The notes below the pieces were generated by a model. That model was not told the DNA's origin and made no database searches. It saw nothing but the letters and a program-made list of their open reading frames with translations. The position numbers and the translations under genes were made by a program. From assembly GCF_000955955.1 (NCBI RefSeq), contig NZ_JYJG01000119.1:1-58484 (forward strand): a stretch of DNA of 58,484 nt, written 5' to 3'. The stretch's first letter is position 1. Each line of letters begins with the position of its first letter. This document shows, piece after piece, positions 1-8,329 of this stretch. This DNA comes from Lentzea aerocolonigenes. Lineage in GTDB: Bacteria > Actinomycetota > Actinomycetes > Mycobacteriales > Pseudonocardiaceae.

Positions 1-21
1 AAGAACTAACGACTCAGGACA

Positions 22-1206
22 CTAGACGCGCACCGCCACGGCCACCCCCTGGCCGACGCCGACGCAGGCAGCCGCAATGCCGACGCCACCACCACGTGCG
101 CGCAGGTGCCGTGCGACGTCAACGATCACGCGCGGCATCGACGCACCCAACGGATGCCCGTAGGCGATGGCGCCGCCGTGGACGTTGACCTTCTCGCGGT
201 CGATCTCCGGAAGGTGGTGCAGCACCGACAACGCCATGGCGGCGAACGCCTCGTTGATCTCCCACAGGTCGATCTGCGTGGCTTCAAGATGCAGGCGCTT
301 CAACAACTTCCGGATCGCCGACACCGGCGCGATCGTGAACCGGTGCGGCTCCTCGCCGGTCGTCGCGGAACCGAGCACCTCGCCCAGAGGCTCCACACCG
401 AGTTCGGAAGCCATCGCCTCCGTGCCCATCAACGCGGCCATTGCGCCGTCGTTCAACGGAGAAGCGTTGCCGGCGGTCACCGATCCGTTCTCGGAGAACG
501 CGGGCTTCAGCTTCCCGAGCTTCTCGATGCTCGTGTCCGCGCGGACGTTCTCGTCGCGCCGCACCGCGGTCCCGTCCGGCAGCTGCACGGAGAACGCGAA
601 ACCCTCGTGCACACCGGCATCCCACGCAGCTGCAGCACGCCGGTGTGAGCGCAACGCGAAGTTGTCCATCTCGGCGCGCGTGATGCCGAGCTCGTGAGCC
701 ACGTTCTCAGCGGCCAACCCCAGCGGAACCGTGTAGTGCTTGGGCATTCGCGGGTTCACCAGCCGCCAGCCCAGCGCCGTCGACACGGTCTCCAAGCGGT
801 CCGGGAAGGCCTTGTCCGGCCGTGCCGTCACGAACGGCGCCCGCGACATCCCCTCCACGCCACCGGCCACGAGCAGATCCGCATCCCCGGCGGCCAGCGC
901 CCGAGCAGCCTGCACCACGGCCTCGCCACCGGACGCGCACAGCCGGTTCAGCGTCACGCCCGGCACGGAGACCGGCAGCCCGGCGAGCAGCGCGGCCATG
1001 CGGGCGACGTTGCGGTTGTCCTCACCGGCGCCGTTCGCGTCGCCGAGCAGCACGTCGTCGATGCGCGCCAGGTCCAGTGACGGATAGCGACGCAGCAGGT
1101 CGACGATGGGCAGCGCCGCGAGGTCGTCCACCCGGATGCCGGAGAGACCTCCCCGGTACCTGCCGAACGGCGTGCGGGCTGCGTCGAGGATCAGTGCGCG
1201 GGCCAT
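22..1206 (-). CDS. Thiolase family acetyl-CoA C-acyltransferase
   Basis: Catalyses thiolytic cleavage of 3-oxoacyl-CoA or the reverse condensation; cytosolic. Cys90 in TLNRLCASGG is the nucleophile of the N-terminal thiolase half; NEAFAA, the His motif GHPLGAS and the second catalytic Cys in AACVGVG follow in the C-terminal half, so the active site looks complete. The 394 residues match the family. An in-frame TTG six codons upstream is possible, but the ATG directly precedes the conserved beginning ARALILDAARTPFGR. GHPLGAS is followed by MPR rather than the usual GAR. Substrate chain length cannot be told from sequence. The next gene on the same strand ends 18 bp upstream, so it may be the last gene of a transcript. 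Confidence 0.93.
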   Translation of the reverse strand: MARALILDAARTPFGRYRGGLSGIRVDDLAALPIVDLLRRYPSLDLARIDDVLLGDANGAGEDNRNVARMAALLAGLPVSVPGVTLNRLCASGGEAVVQAARALAAGDADLLVAGGVEGMSRAPFVTARPDKAFPDRLETVSTALGWRLVNPRMPKHYTVPLGLAAENVAHELGITRAEMDNFALRSHRRAAAAWDAGVHEGFAFSVQLPDGTAVRRDENVRADTSIEKLGKLKPAFSENGSVTAGNASPLNDGAMAALMGTEAMASELGVEPLGEVLGSATTGEEPHRFTIAPVSAIRKLLKRLHLEATQIDLWEINEAFAAMALSVLHHLPEIDREKVNVHGGAIAYGHPLGASMPRVIVDVARHLRARGGGVGIAAACVGVGQGVAVAVRV

Positions 1207-1224
1207 ACGCCCATAGTGAACCAA

Positions 1225-2946
1225 TCAGGGCTTCAGCAGGAACGGGACGTAACCCGTTTCGGGATGCACGTCTGAATCGGTGCTGAACGCCCTGACCTCG
1301 ACGGCGTGCGGACCGGCGGTCAACGACGACGTGTTCAGTGAAATCCGCCACCGGCCCGCGGCGGCCGGTCCGTCGACGGTGGTCGGCACGGTCGCGATGT
1401 GGTTGCCGTCGAGCCGGATCTCGAACCCGGCGAGGCCCGCGACAGCCGAGTCGAGGGCGTTCACGCGCACCTCCAGCACCACCCGGCCCCGGTTGAACGC
1501 GGCACCGTTCTCGATCGGCTGGCCACCGGCGTCGAGCATCTCGGGCACGGGATCAGCGAGTACCGGATGTGCGTCGACCAACGGCGTACCGGCCTGGCGT
1601 TGCGGTGGGCTCTTGGGGCCGGTCAGCTCGACGTCGGTGTGCGTGACCTGGATGCGCTCCTGCGTCACCAGCTGGACGTTGAGGTTGTCCGTGAAGGCCT
1701 CTTTGGGCAGGTCGGCGACGGCCGGGTACTCCGCGCCGGGCTTCCACGGCGTGCCGGGCACGGCAGGACGCAACGGCACCTCCACACCGTTGATCCTCAC
1801 GGCGGTCACGGGCTCGCTCTCCCGCGACGGGATCAGGGCGATCCGCAGCTGGCCAGAGGTGACGTCCGGGATCGGGTGAGTGCTGCTCACGGGCCCGTCG
1901 ATGCGGACCTGCGGCGTCGGCACGTTGGGCGGCGCGTCGGAGCGGGCGGTCCGGTAGCCGATGAGGTCGACGCCCGCGCGGATCCGGTCGCCCGCGAGTG
2001 CCGCGAAGCCGATCAACGCCGTCGCCTCGTGCCACTCAGGGACGAACGGCGACGTCGCGACGACCTCGCCGTCACGGGTGATCTGGGTGCCGGTCTTGGT
2101 CAGCACGATCTCCCAGCGCACGGTCATCCCCGGCACCGCGGCCGGGATCGGCTTGGCCGCCGTGCCGTTCGGGACGAGCTCGACGATCGAGTTGCCGACT
2201 ACATCGGTGGAGATGGTCGCGCGGATCGCACCAGGCAGGACCGGGTCGCCCTGGACGCTGACCGGGCCGGGCACCAGGTCCAGCAGCAGTTTGCCGCCGG
2301 TGCTCGGCGCGTCGGTCTCGATCACGAAGCGCGATTCGTCGTCGCTGCGCACGAATGGCGTGCGGGACCGCAACGTCACCGCGCGCGTGCCGCAGCTGCT
2401 GCTGATGACCAACCGGTCGTGGTCTTCCTCGTCGCCCGAGGTCGCGCGGGCGCAGTCGGTGCGCTTGGCGAGGCGCCAGCGTTGGAGATCGGGCTCGTCC
2501 GGGCTGTCGAAGCGGTCGACGAACGTGTACGGGGCGTTGTCGGCACGCGGTGTGGCCTTGGTGCGAGCCGGCTGTGAGCGCTGGCCGAACGAGTCGACCG
2601 CGCGGATCTCGATCTCCTGCTCGCGCTCGTTCTCCAGACCGTTGAGCTGGGTGCCGGGCCGCGTCACGAGCTTGGTCTTCGAGCCCCACTTCACCTCGTA
2701 GGCGGGAGCCTCGCCGGACCAGTTGAGCTGGATCTTGTGGTGACCGCCGCGCGCCACGACGTTCGCCGGTGTCGCCGGACGCCCCTGCGGGCTCGGCACC
2801 AGCACCTGGTCCGACACGTACGGCTTGAGCTTCGTCGGTGGCGGGGGAGCCGTGGGCAACGTCGAGTTACCCCCGTCGGTGTCGCGCAGGACGATCACGC
2901 CCACCACCAACGCGAGGCCTGCGACGACGAAGGCGACCCGCTTCAT
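1225..2946 (-). CDS. Membrane-anchored fibronectin type III / concanavalin-like surface protein (copy 2)
   Basis: The protein (573 aa) opens with KR followed by a hydrophobic segment (about residues 4-20) and a Pro-rich linker, so it is probably anchored with its bulk outside the cell. An FnIII-like domain (about 55-130, containing KIQLNWSGEAPAYEVKW) precedes a stretch beginning FVDRFDSPDEPDLQRW that resembles concanavalin-type lectin folds; two further beta-rich segments follow. No catalytic motif is visible. It is a clear paralogue of the upstream gene with the same domain order, and starts 19 bp after it, so the two look like a duplicated, co-transcribed pair. The chosen ATG precedes the membrane segment; a longer frame exists upstream but lacks similarity. 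Role unknown; surface binding or adhesion is inference. Confidence 0.75.
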   Translation of the reverse strand: MKRVAFVVAGLALVVGVIVLRDTDGGNSTLPTAPPPPTKLKPYVSDQVLVPSPQGRPATPANVVARGGHHKIQLNWSGEAPAYEVKWGSKTKLVTRPGTQLNGLENEREQEIEIRAVDSFGQRSQPARTKATPRADNAPYTFVDRFDSPDEPDLQRWRLAKRTDCARATSGDEEDHDRLVISSSCGTRAVTLRSRTPFVRSDDESRFVIETDAPSTGGKLLLDLVPGPVSVQGDPVLPGAIRATISTDVVGNSIVELVPNGTAAKPIPAAVPGMTVRWEIVLTKTGTQITRDGEVVATSPFVPEWHEATALIGFAALAGDRIRAGVDLIGYRTARSDAPPNVPTPQVRIDGPVSSTHPIPDVTSGQLRIALIPSRESEPVTAVRINGVEVPLRPAVPGTPWKPGAEYPAVADLPKEAFTDNLNVQLVTQERIQVTHTDVELTGPKSPPQRQAGTPLVDAHPVLADPVPEMLDAGGQPIENGAAFNRGRVVLEVRVNALDSAVAGLAGFEIRLDGNHIATVPTTVDGPAAAGRWRISLNTSSLTAGPHAVEVRAFSTDSDVHPETGYVPFLLKP

Positions 2947-2965
2947 GCGAGTCACGCTAAGGCGT

Positions 2966-4516
2966 TCACCCCAGCTCGAACACGGTTTCGGTGGTAACGG
3001 GTTCGCCATGGTCCGCCGGAAGGACGCTGAGCTTGAGCCGAGCGTGCGACCCGGAGGCCAGGTTCTTCGCGTCGAGCCAGAATTCGTGCCTCCCGGGCAC
3101 GCCTGGACCCTGCTCGTCGGTGGGCAGCGAAACGATCCGCCTGCCGTCGAGTTCGAGCTCGATCCCGCGGTGGCCGATGGCGTTCACCTCCGCCGTGACG
3201 AGGATGCGGCCGGTGTGCGGGAGGGGCTGCGGCGGCTTGGTGCCGTCCTCGTGCATGACGTGCAGCCGGGGGCCGCCGGTCTTGATGCCACCTGGCCGGT
3301 CGGAGAGCTTCGGCAACGTGCCGGGGCGGCTCTCCGGCTTGCGGATCACGACGAGCTGGGCCGGTGGGGCAGCGACGATCTTGCCGGACTCGATCGGGAC
3401 GTCGGCGACCCTGACCTGGTTGCCGGCCTCGGGCGTGACGATCTTGGCGGCCACCACGTCCGCGGGCACCTCGGTGTCCGGCAGGATCGGGATGACCTCG
3501 GTGGGCACGACCCGTTCGGGCACGCCGCCGACGCCGAACGCGTCCAGGAAGCCGCCACCGTCGATCCGGACCCTGGGGTGCACCAGCGGTTCCTTGAGCG
3601 CCACCGGCTCGTAGGCGACGACCACGCCGTCGCGCAACGCCAGCACCGCGTCCGGCAGCACCCGCATCTCCCAGCGGTGCCGCACGCCCGCCACGAGCCC
3701 GGTCAGCGGTGCGTCGCCGAGCTGGACCTGCTTGCCGGTGCGGGGGAGTTCCGGGTCGGCGACGATCCGCGTGCCCTGGGTCGTGATGTCCAGGCTGACC
3801 GCGCCGCGCGCCTGGACGTCGTTCTCCTTGAGGTACTGCCACGGGTCCGGCAGCAGCGTCAGCCGCACGTGGCTCGACTCGACGGCTCCGGCGACGCTGA
3901 TGATCGCCCGGCCGATCGCGCCGTCACTCGCCGCAACGCCGAACCTGATCGGCGTGTTCGACTGGAACGCGGCCATCGGGCAGTCGACGTCTATGCGCTT
4001 GCTCGGACCGAACGGCCGCAGCCCCAGGCACTCCTGTTCGGCCTCGACGCGCCACTTCCGCGGGTCGAGCGCCTCCGGGCCGTCGAACTTGTCGATCTGG
4101 CCGACGAGCTGGTCGTCCCACTTGTCGTCGTAGAGGTCCTTGGGCGTGGCGGCGATCTTGAGCGGCTCTGACCGCCGGCCGGTCGCGCTGACCGCCCGAA
4201 TCTCGACCTCGACCTGGGCGTCCGGGTTCAGCCCGGGAATCTCGACCTCGGGGCCGGGCACGAGCTGCTGGTTGCCGTTCCAGCGCACCTCGTAGGCGGA
4301 CGCCGAGCCGTTCCACGCGATCTGCAGCGAGTCCGCGTCGAGCGCCTGGGCCCGCGCGTTCGACGGTTTGCCGGGTTCCTGCTGCTCCACGACCTGGACG
4401 ACGTCGTCGATCTCGCGCTTAAGCGTGTCCGGCCCGTCACCGGTTCTGAGCGCTACGACCGCCGCGATGACGAGCGCGAGTCCACCGAGCCCACCGGCGA
4501 GCGTCCGTCGATCCAC
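2966..4516 (-). CDS. Membrane-anchored fibronectin type III / concanavalin-like surface protein (copy 1)
   Basis: 516 aa. N-terminal DRR then a hydrophobic helix (residues about 7-23, GGLGGLALVIAAVVAL) gives a type II anchor. The FnIII-like domain (about 50-125) contains LQIAWNGSASAYEVRWNG, matching its downstream neighbour; the following KFDGPEALDPRKWRV block parallels RFDSPDEPDLQRW of the neighbour. The C-terminal part has two beta-rich repeats ending in a His/Leu-rich strand pattern. GTG start; a TAGGGT -10-like hexamer ends six bases before it, so the transcript may be leaderless. No enzyme signature. Function unknown; presence of two tandem copies suggests heteromeric surface structures or simple duplication. 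Confidence 0.75.
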   Translation of the reverse strand: MDRRTLAGGLGGLALVIAAVVALRTGDGPDTLKREIDDVVQVVEQQEPGKPSNARAQALDADSLQIAWNGSASAYEVRWNGNQQLVPGPEVEIPGLNPDAQVEVEIRAVSATGRRSEPLKIAATPKDLYDDKWDDQLVGQIDKFDGPEALDPRKWRVEAEQECLGLRPFGPSKRIDVDCPMAAFQSNTPIRFGVAASDGAIGRAIISVAGAVESSHVRLTLLPDPWQYLKENDVQARGAVSLDITTQGTRIVADPELPRTGKQVQLGDAPLTGLVAGVRHRWEMRVLPDAVLALRDGVVVAYEPVALKEPLVHPRVRIDGGGFLDAFGVGGVPERVVPTEVIPILPDTEVPADVVAAKIVTPEAGNQVRVADVPIESGKIVAAPPAQLVVIRKPESRPGTLPKLSDRPGGIKTGGPRLHVMHEDGTKPPQPLPHTGRILVTAEVNAIGHRGIELELDGRRIVSLPTDEQGPGVPGRHEFWLDAKNLASGSHARLKLSVLPADHGEPVTTETVFELG

Positions 4517-4522
4517 CCGGCG

Positions 4523-4528
4523 ACCCTA
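4523..4528 (-). promoter_or_regulatory. -10 element of the FnIII pair (leaderless type)
   Basis: On the minus strand TAGGGT fits TANNNT and is followed by six bases (CGCCGG) and then the GTG start. No clear ribosome binding site lies between, which supports a leaderless transcript. Inference from spacing only. Confidence 0.4.
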
Positions 4529-5476
4529 CGACGTTTCCGCTGTGGCGGTGCTGCCGTTCAGCCCAACCACGCGCCCGCCACGTGATCCAAGGTTCCGCAA
4601 CGCCGCGAGGGCTCCCGGCTTGGTCAGATCGATGGTGATCTTGGTGCGCTGAGGCTGGTTGACCAGCGTGTTCCGGCCTTCGTGGCCCGCTTCGATAGTC
4701 TTGGCGAGGCCGCCGGTGGAGGCGAGCGATCCTCGTGCCGCGCCGAGTCTGCCGAGGGCGTCGTCGACGGCCATCAGGAGCGCGTCCCGGTTGCCTTCAC
4801 ACATGGCGCGGACGAGTTCCGGCCTGCTGCCCGCGACCCGCGTGCCGTCGCCGAAGCTGCCCGCCGCGAGCGCCATCGCGAGTGGTCCGCCGTCGGCTCC
4901 GGTCGCGGCCAGGATCGCGGCCATGACGTGCGGGAGGTGGCTGATCCGCGCGACCGCCTCGTCGTGCTCCTCCGGCGTGGTCGGGACGACGTGGGCGCCG
5001 AGGTCGAGGGCGAGCTCCATGACGTCGTTGAGGTGGTCGTCGGCCTCTTCCGGCGTGACGACCCAGGCCGCGTTCTGGAAGAGGGTGGCCGATCCCGCGT
5101 CCCAGCCGCTCTGGCTCGTGCCGGCCATGGGGTGGCCGCCGACGAACCTGACCTCTTTGGCGTACCGGTGCACGGCGTCGTGGACAGGCCCCTTCACGCT
5201 GGTCACGTCCGTGAGCCGGGTGCCTGCGGGGATCTTGCGCAGGAGGTCGGGCAGCGCCGGCAACGGCACGGCGAGCACGACGAGCGCCTCGGGGTCGCGG
5301 CCGAGGGCTTCGTCGACGGAGGTGATGTCGAAGCCCTCAGCCCGCGCCTTGTCCGCGTCCTCTTTGCTCGCCGTGGCGCCCCACACCGTGCGCCCGGCAG
5401 CCTTCGCGGCTCGCAGCACGGAGCCGCCGATCAGTCCCAGTCCGATCACGCACACGTCTCGCACGGCGTCCATCAT
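4526..5476 (-). CDS. tyrA: Prephenate dehydrogenase
   Basis: NAD(P)-dependent oxidative decarboxylation of prephenate to 4-hydroxyphenylpyruvate in tyrosine synthesis. Residues 10-19 (VIGLGLIGGS) form the Rossmann dinucleotide motif; VGGHPMAGTSQSGW (about 112-125) holds the substrate-binding His115 region typical of TyrA. About 316 aa, without an obvious C-terminal ACT domain. Two ATG codons lie side by side; the first is used. Next to it, divergently, lie the tadA-associated gene and tadA, an arrangement also known from mycobacteria, which supports orthology. The upstream M20 amidohydrolase is on the same strand with a 22-bp gap. Confidence 0.93.
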   Translation of the reverse strand: MMDAVRDVCVIGLGLIGGSVLRAAKAAGRTVWGATASKEDADKARAEGFDITSVDEALGRDPEALVVLAVPLPALPDLLRKIPAGTRLTDVTSVKGPVHDAVHRYAKEVRFVGGHPMAGTSQSGWDAGSATLFQNAAWVVTPEEADDHLNDVMELALDLGAHVVPTTPEEHDEAVARISHLPHVMAAILAATGADGGPLAMALAAGSFGDGTRVAGSRPELVRAMCEGNRDALLMAVDDALGRLGAARGSLASTGGLAKTIEAGHEGRNTLVNQPQRTKITIDLTKPGALAALRNLGSRGGRVVGLNGSTATAETS

Positions 5477-5498
5477 TCCGTGCGACGCGTGTTCGGAA

Positions 5499-6704
5499 CT
5501 ACCGGAGGGCGTCCAGCGCGAACGCCGCGTACGTCGCCACCCCGTGCTCCATCGCGGCCTCGTCGAACAGCACCCGGTTCGAGTGGTTCGGCGGGGCGTC
5601 GTCCAGGTCGATGCCGCGCGGGCAGGCACCGAGGAACGCGAGCGCGCCCGGCACCCGTTGCAGCACGTAGGAGAAGTCCTCGGCGCCCATCAACGGGTCG
5701 AGCATGGGCTCGCTCCACGTCGGTCCCATCGCCTGCGCGGCGAGGTCGACGACGTGCTGGCCGACCACGTCGTCGTTCACCGTCACCGGGTAGCCGGGCA
5801 CGATGCTGACCTCGGCGTGGCACCCGTAGGCGGCGGCGGTGTGCTTGATGACCTGCTTGAGCTCCTTGTGCACGAGCTTGCGCGTGGTCTCCGACAACGT
5901 CCGGATCGTCCCGTCGAGCGTGGCGGTCTCCGGGATGATGTTCGTCGTCGTACCGGCGTTGATCTGCGCGACCGTCACCACGGCCGGTTCGTGCACGCTG
6001 ACCCTGCGCCCGACCATCGTCTGCAGCGCTCCGACCATCGCCGCGGCCGCCGGCACCGGGTCGAGCGCGTTGTGCGGCATCGCGCCGTGCCCGCCGCGGC
6101 CCTTCACGTGGACGTGGAACGTGTCCGCGGAGGCCATGATCGCGCCCGGCCGGCACGTCACCACGCCGGACTTCATGCTCGACGTGATGTGCAGCGCGAA
6201 CGCCTTCTCCACGCCGTCGTCGAGCAGGCCTTCCTCGATCATGTACCGGGCGCCGTGGTAGCCCTCCTCGCCCGGCTGGAACATGAAGAGCACGTTGCCC
6301 CTGAGCGCGTCGCGCCGATCAGCGAGCAGCCGGGCGCTCGACGCCAGCATCGCCACGTGCGTGTCGTGCCCGCAGGCGTGCATGTTGCCGTCCACTTCGG
6401 ACGCGTACGGCAGCCCGGTGTCCTCCTGGAGCGGCAGCCCGTCCATGTCACCGCGCAACAACACCGTCGGCCCCGGCCGTTCGCCCTCGAGCACCGCCAC
6501 GACCGAAGTCGTCGACTCGCCCTTCGTGACCTTGAGCGGCAGCCCCTCCAACGCGTGCAGGATCGCCGCTTGGGTCTTGGGGAGCTGAAGTCCCTGCTCA
6601 GGGTGGCGGTGGATCTGCCTGCGCAGCGCCACGGTGCGGGGCTGCAGCGAGCGCGCCCCTTCGAGCAGTCCGGCGAGACGCGGGTCCGGCGTAGTTGTGC
6701 TCAT
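5499..6704 (-). CDS. M20 family metallo-amidohydrolase (hippurate/IAA-amino-acid hydrolase type)
   Basis: Hydrolyses N-acyl amino acids or related amides with a two-metal centre. HACGHDTHVAML (109-120) supplies metal ligands Cys111 and His113; GEEG (145-148) supplies the general base and a ligand; LHIT (about 171) and a C-terminal NHSNR His complete the set. The dimerisation domain lies between, with GGHGAMPHNALDP. Cysteine in the metal site marks the AbgB/hippuricase branch. 401 aa is normal. Starts 60 bp from the divergent tadA-associated gene; ends 22 bp before tyrA, so the two may be co-transcribed. The exact substrate is not visible. Confidence 0.9.
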   Translation of the reverse strand: MSTTTPDPRLAGLLEGARSLQPRTVALRRQIHRHPEQGLQLPKTQAAILHALEGLPLKVTKGESTTSVVAVLEGERPGPTVLLRGDMDGLPLQEDTGLPYASEVDGNMHACGHDTHVAMLASSARLLADRRDALRGNVLFMFQPGEEGYHGARYMIEEGLLDDGVEKAFALHITSSMKSGVVTCRPGAIMASADTFHVHVKGRGGHGAMPHNALDPVPAAAAMVGALQTMVGRRVSVHEPAVVTVAQINAGTTTNIIPETATLDGTIRTLSETTRKLVHKELKQVIKHTAAAYGCHAEVSIVPGYPVTVNDDVVGQHVVDLAAQAMGPTWSEPMLDPLMGAEDFSYVLQRVPGALAFLGACPRGIDLDDAPPNHSNRVLFDEAAMEHGVATYAAFALDALR

Positions 6705-6752
6705 CTATCGATGGTGCCACCACCTCAGCTACCGGGAAGGTCGTCTGGGCCC

Positions 6753-6758
6753 TACGGT
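6753..6758 (+). promoter_or_regulatory. -10 element before the tadA-associated gene (leaderless type)
   Basis: TACGGT fits TANNNT and lies six bases before the ATG with no Shine-Dalgarno between, so transcription probably begins at or next to the start codon. The -35 region is weak. Confidence 0.4.
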
Positions 6759-6764
6759 GTGCAC

Positions 6765-7253
6765 ATGACACAGCAGGAGCCGGTCAACGGCTTCGCGGTC
6801 GCGGTCGTCCGGGAGGACGGCCGCTGGCGGTGCAGCAGGATGGACAGCTCCGCGTTGTCGGAGCTGGACGCGGCGATCACACAGCTGCGCCAACTGCGGT
6901 CGACCGGCGCCGCGTTCGGTCTACTGGCCGTCGACGACGAGTTCTTCATCATCCTGCGCCCCGTGCCCGGCGGTGTGGCGTTGCTGCTCTCCGACGCGGC
7001 CGCCGCCCTCGACTACGACATCGCGGCCGACGTTCTCGATCTCCTGCGCGTCGAACCGCCGGACGAGGAAGACACCGAACTCTGGCCGGAGGGCGACCTG
7101 GGCGTGCTGGCCGACCTCGGCATGCCGTCGCACGAGCTGCAGATCATCGTCGACGAGGTCGACCTCTACCCGGACGAGCAGCTCCAGATGATCGCCCAGC
7201 GCATCGGCTTCATCGACGAGTTCACGAAGCTGCTCGACACGATCCAGGCGTGA
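6765..7253 (+). CDS. tRNA adenosine deaminase-associated protein
   Basis: 162-aa acidic protein of the family named for its constant position before tadA in actinobacteria. It begins NGFAVAVVREDGRWRCSRMD, carries LLSDAAAALDYDIAADVLD in the middle and ends in a strongly acidic region with WPEGDLGVLADLGM. No catalytic motif is visible; its biochemical role is unknown and partnership with TadA rests on conserved linkage. The stop overlaps the tadA GTG by the arrangement GTGA, so translation is coupled. The reading frame is open for more than 2 kb upstream across the antisense of tyrA and the amidohydrolase, but that part is a shadow; similarity starts at this ATG. Confidence 0.88.
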   Translation: MTQQEPVNGFAVAVVREDGRWRCSRMDSSALSELDAAITQLRQLRSTGAAFGLLAVDDEFFIILRPVPGGVALLLSDAAAALDYDIAADVLDLLRVEPPDEEDTELWPEGDLGVLADLGMPSHELQIIVDEVDLYPDEQLQMIAQRIGFIDEFTKLLDTIQA

Positions 7254-7699
7254 TCTCCCCAGAAGCCATGATCAGGGCCGCTCTCGTCGCGGCTTCGTTG
7301 TCGGGCGCGGACGTCCCGATCGGCGCGGTCGTCTTCGCGCCGGACGGTTCCGTGCTCGCCTCGGCCTGCAACGCCCGTGAGGCTCTCGGCGACCCGACCG
7401 CGCACGCCGAGATCTTGGCTCTGCGTCAGGCAGCCTCTCGTTTCGGCGACGGCTGGCGGCTCGACGGCTGCACCCTGGCCGTGACTCTCGAACCCTGCAC
7501 GATGTGTGCGGGCGCCTTGGTGCTGGCGCGTGTTTCTCGTCTCGTTTTCGGTGCCTGGGAGCCCAAAACCGGGGCTGTGGGGTCGCTGTGGGACGTCGTG
7601 CGCGACCGCCGGCTCAACCATCGGCCGGAGGTTCAGGGCGGTGTGCTGGAGTCCGAGTGTGCTGACCTGCTCGAACAGTTCTTCCGGACCCAGCGTTAA
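7250..7699 (+). CDS. tadA: tRNA(Arg) adenosine-34 deaminase TadA
   Basis: Deaminates A34 to inosine in tRNA-Arg(ACG). With the GTG start the protein has 149 aa; HAE (52-54) gives the zinc ligand and proton-shuttle Glu, and PCTMC (82-86) the two Cys zinc ligands, the cytidine-deaminase-like signature of TadA. GTG overlapping the stop of the upstream gene is preferred because of translational coupling; an ATG six codons later is an alternative. The stop codon forms part of the promoter of the tRNA-Ser gene that follows. Confidence 0.92.
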   Translation: MISPEAMIRAALVAASLSGADVPIGAVVFAPDGSVLASACNAREALGDPTAHAEILALRQAASRFGDGWRLDGCTLAVTLEPCTMCAGALVLARVSRLVFGAWEPKTGAVGSLWDVVRDRRLNHRPEVQGGVLESECADLLEQFFRTQR

Positions 7700-7724
7700 C
7701 CCGGTGGATCGACCCCTGTATTGT
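7696..7724 (+). promoter_or_regulatory. Promoter of tRNA-Ser(CGA)
   Basis: TTAACC (-35-like, overlapping the tadA stop) and TATTGT (-10-like) are separated by 17 bases; the predicted +1 falls within a few bases of the tRNA 5' end. Seen in sequence; not tested. Confidence 0.45.
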
Positions 7725-7731
7725 TCTTAGC

Positions 7732-7816
7732 GGTGGCGTGTCCGAGCGGCCGAAGGAGCACGCCTCGAAAGCGTGTGAGGTTAACGCCTCCGTGGGTTCA
7801 AATCCCACCGCCACCG
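7732..7816 (+). tRNA. tRNA-Ser (anticodon CGA)
   Basis: A 7-bp acceptor stem (GGTGGCG with CGCCACC), a T arm GTGGG-TTCAAAT-CCCAC, an anticodon loop CTCGAAA giving CGA, and a long variable arm (GAGG...CCTC) typical of class II serine tRNAs. CCA is not encoded. Reads UCG codons. Confidence 0.95.
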
Positions 7817-7820
7817 CTCG

Positions 7821-7861
7821 AACGGGGCCCGACCTGACACAGGTCGGGCCCCGTTCTGTTT
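7821..7861 (+). terminator. Rho-independent-type terminator after tRNA-Ser(CGA)
   Basis: A perfect 15-bp stem (AACGGGGCCCGACCT and its complement) with a 5-nt loop GACAC, followed by CTGTTT. It begins five bases after the tRNA and isolates it from the secreted-protein genes downstream. Confidence 0.85.
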
Positions 7862-7943
7862 CCCTGGGCAGGCCTGATCTCGGCTTCAACGTTTCTGCAA
7901 CGTGCCGCTGCCACCGTCGTCTGTGACACAGATGGGGGTGGAG

Positions 7944-8294
7944 ATGAAGTTCTCCAAGGTATGCGCTGCCGTGACGATGACCATCGCTGCGGCAGCTTCG
8001 GTGCTGTCAGTGCCGGCCAGTGCGGCACCAGCCGGTGACGGGCCGCAGATCGTTCGCACGCAGGCAGCCGAGGGCGTGACCACCTGCACGATCGAGCGCG
8101 TGTTCCGCGTGTGGTGGAAGTGGGACCCGAACGGCAAGAGCGAGGGTTTCTACGACCGCGGGCAGACCGTGGACACCTACAACTACGGCTGGGACAGCAA
8201 CGGGTTGGCGTACTACCAGGGTGATCCGTGGGGCGCCCGGCAGCAGGGAATCTGGATCCCGGCCTACGCGTTCGGCAAGCCCTGCTTCGGATGA
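7944..8294 (+). CDS. Small secreted protein, SH3-like (copy 1)
   Basis: 116-aa precursor with a signal peptide (MKFSKV, hydrophobic core, then VPASA-A cleavage site near residue 27). The mature part contains IVRTQAAEGVTTCTIE, YNYGWDSNGLAYYQGD and GIWIPAYAFGKPC; the Gly/Trp/Tyr spacing and final GIWIPAYAF resemble bacterial SH3-type domains, and the two Cys could form a disulfide. GGGGGTGGAG just upstream decides for this ATG over an earlier one at 7932. The next gene encodes a paralogue with nearly the same blocks. No function known; an exported binding or cell-wall protein is inference. Confidence 0.8.
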   Translation: MKFSKVCAAVTMTIAAAASVLSVPASAAPAGDGPQIVRTQAAEGVTTCTIERVFRVWWKWDPNGKSEGFYDRGQTVDTYNYGWDSNGLAYYQGDPWGARQQGIWIPAYAFGKPCFG

Positions 8295-8329
8295 ACGGGC
8301 AGGGTGTCATGACCAAGAGGGGGATGGGA

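Noticed and set aside
1399..2577. Plus-strand frame over the FnIII gene
   Set aside because: Shadow frame; the minus-strand protein has a paralogue next door, this one has none.
2968..2990. LexA-like TCGAAC-N4-TTTCGG in the FnIII gene end
   Set aside because: Second half-site has several mismatches and it lies in coding sequence away from promoters.
4659..6764. Upstream extension of the tadA-associated frame
   Set aside because: Runs antisense through tyrA and the amidohydrolase; family similarity begins at the ATG at 6765.
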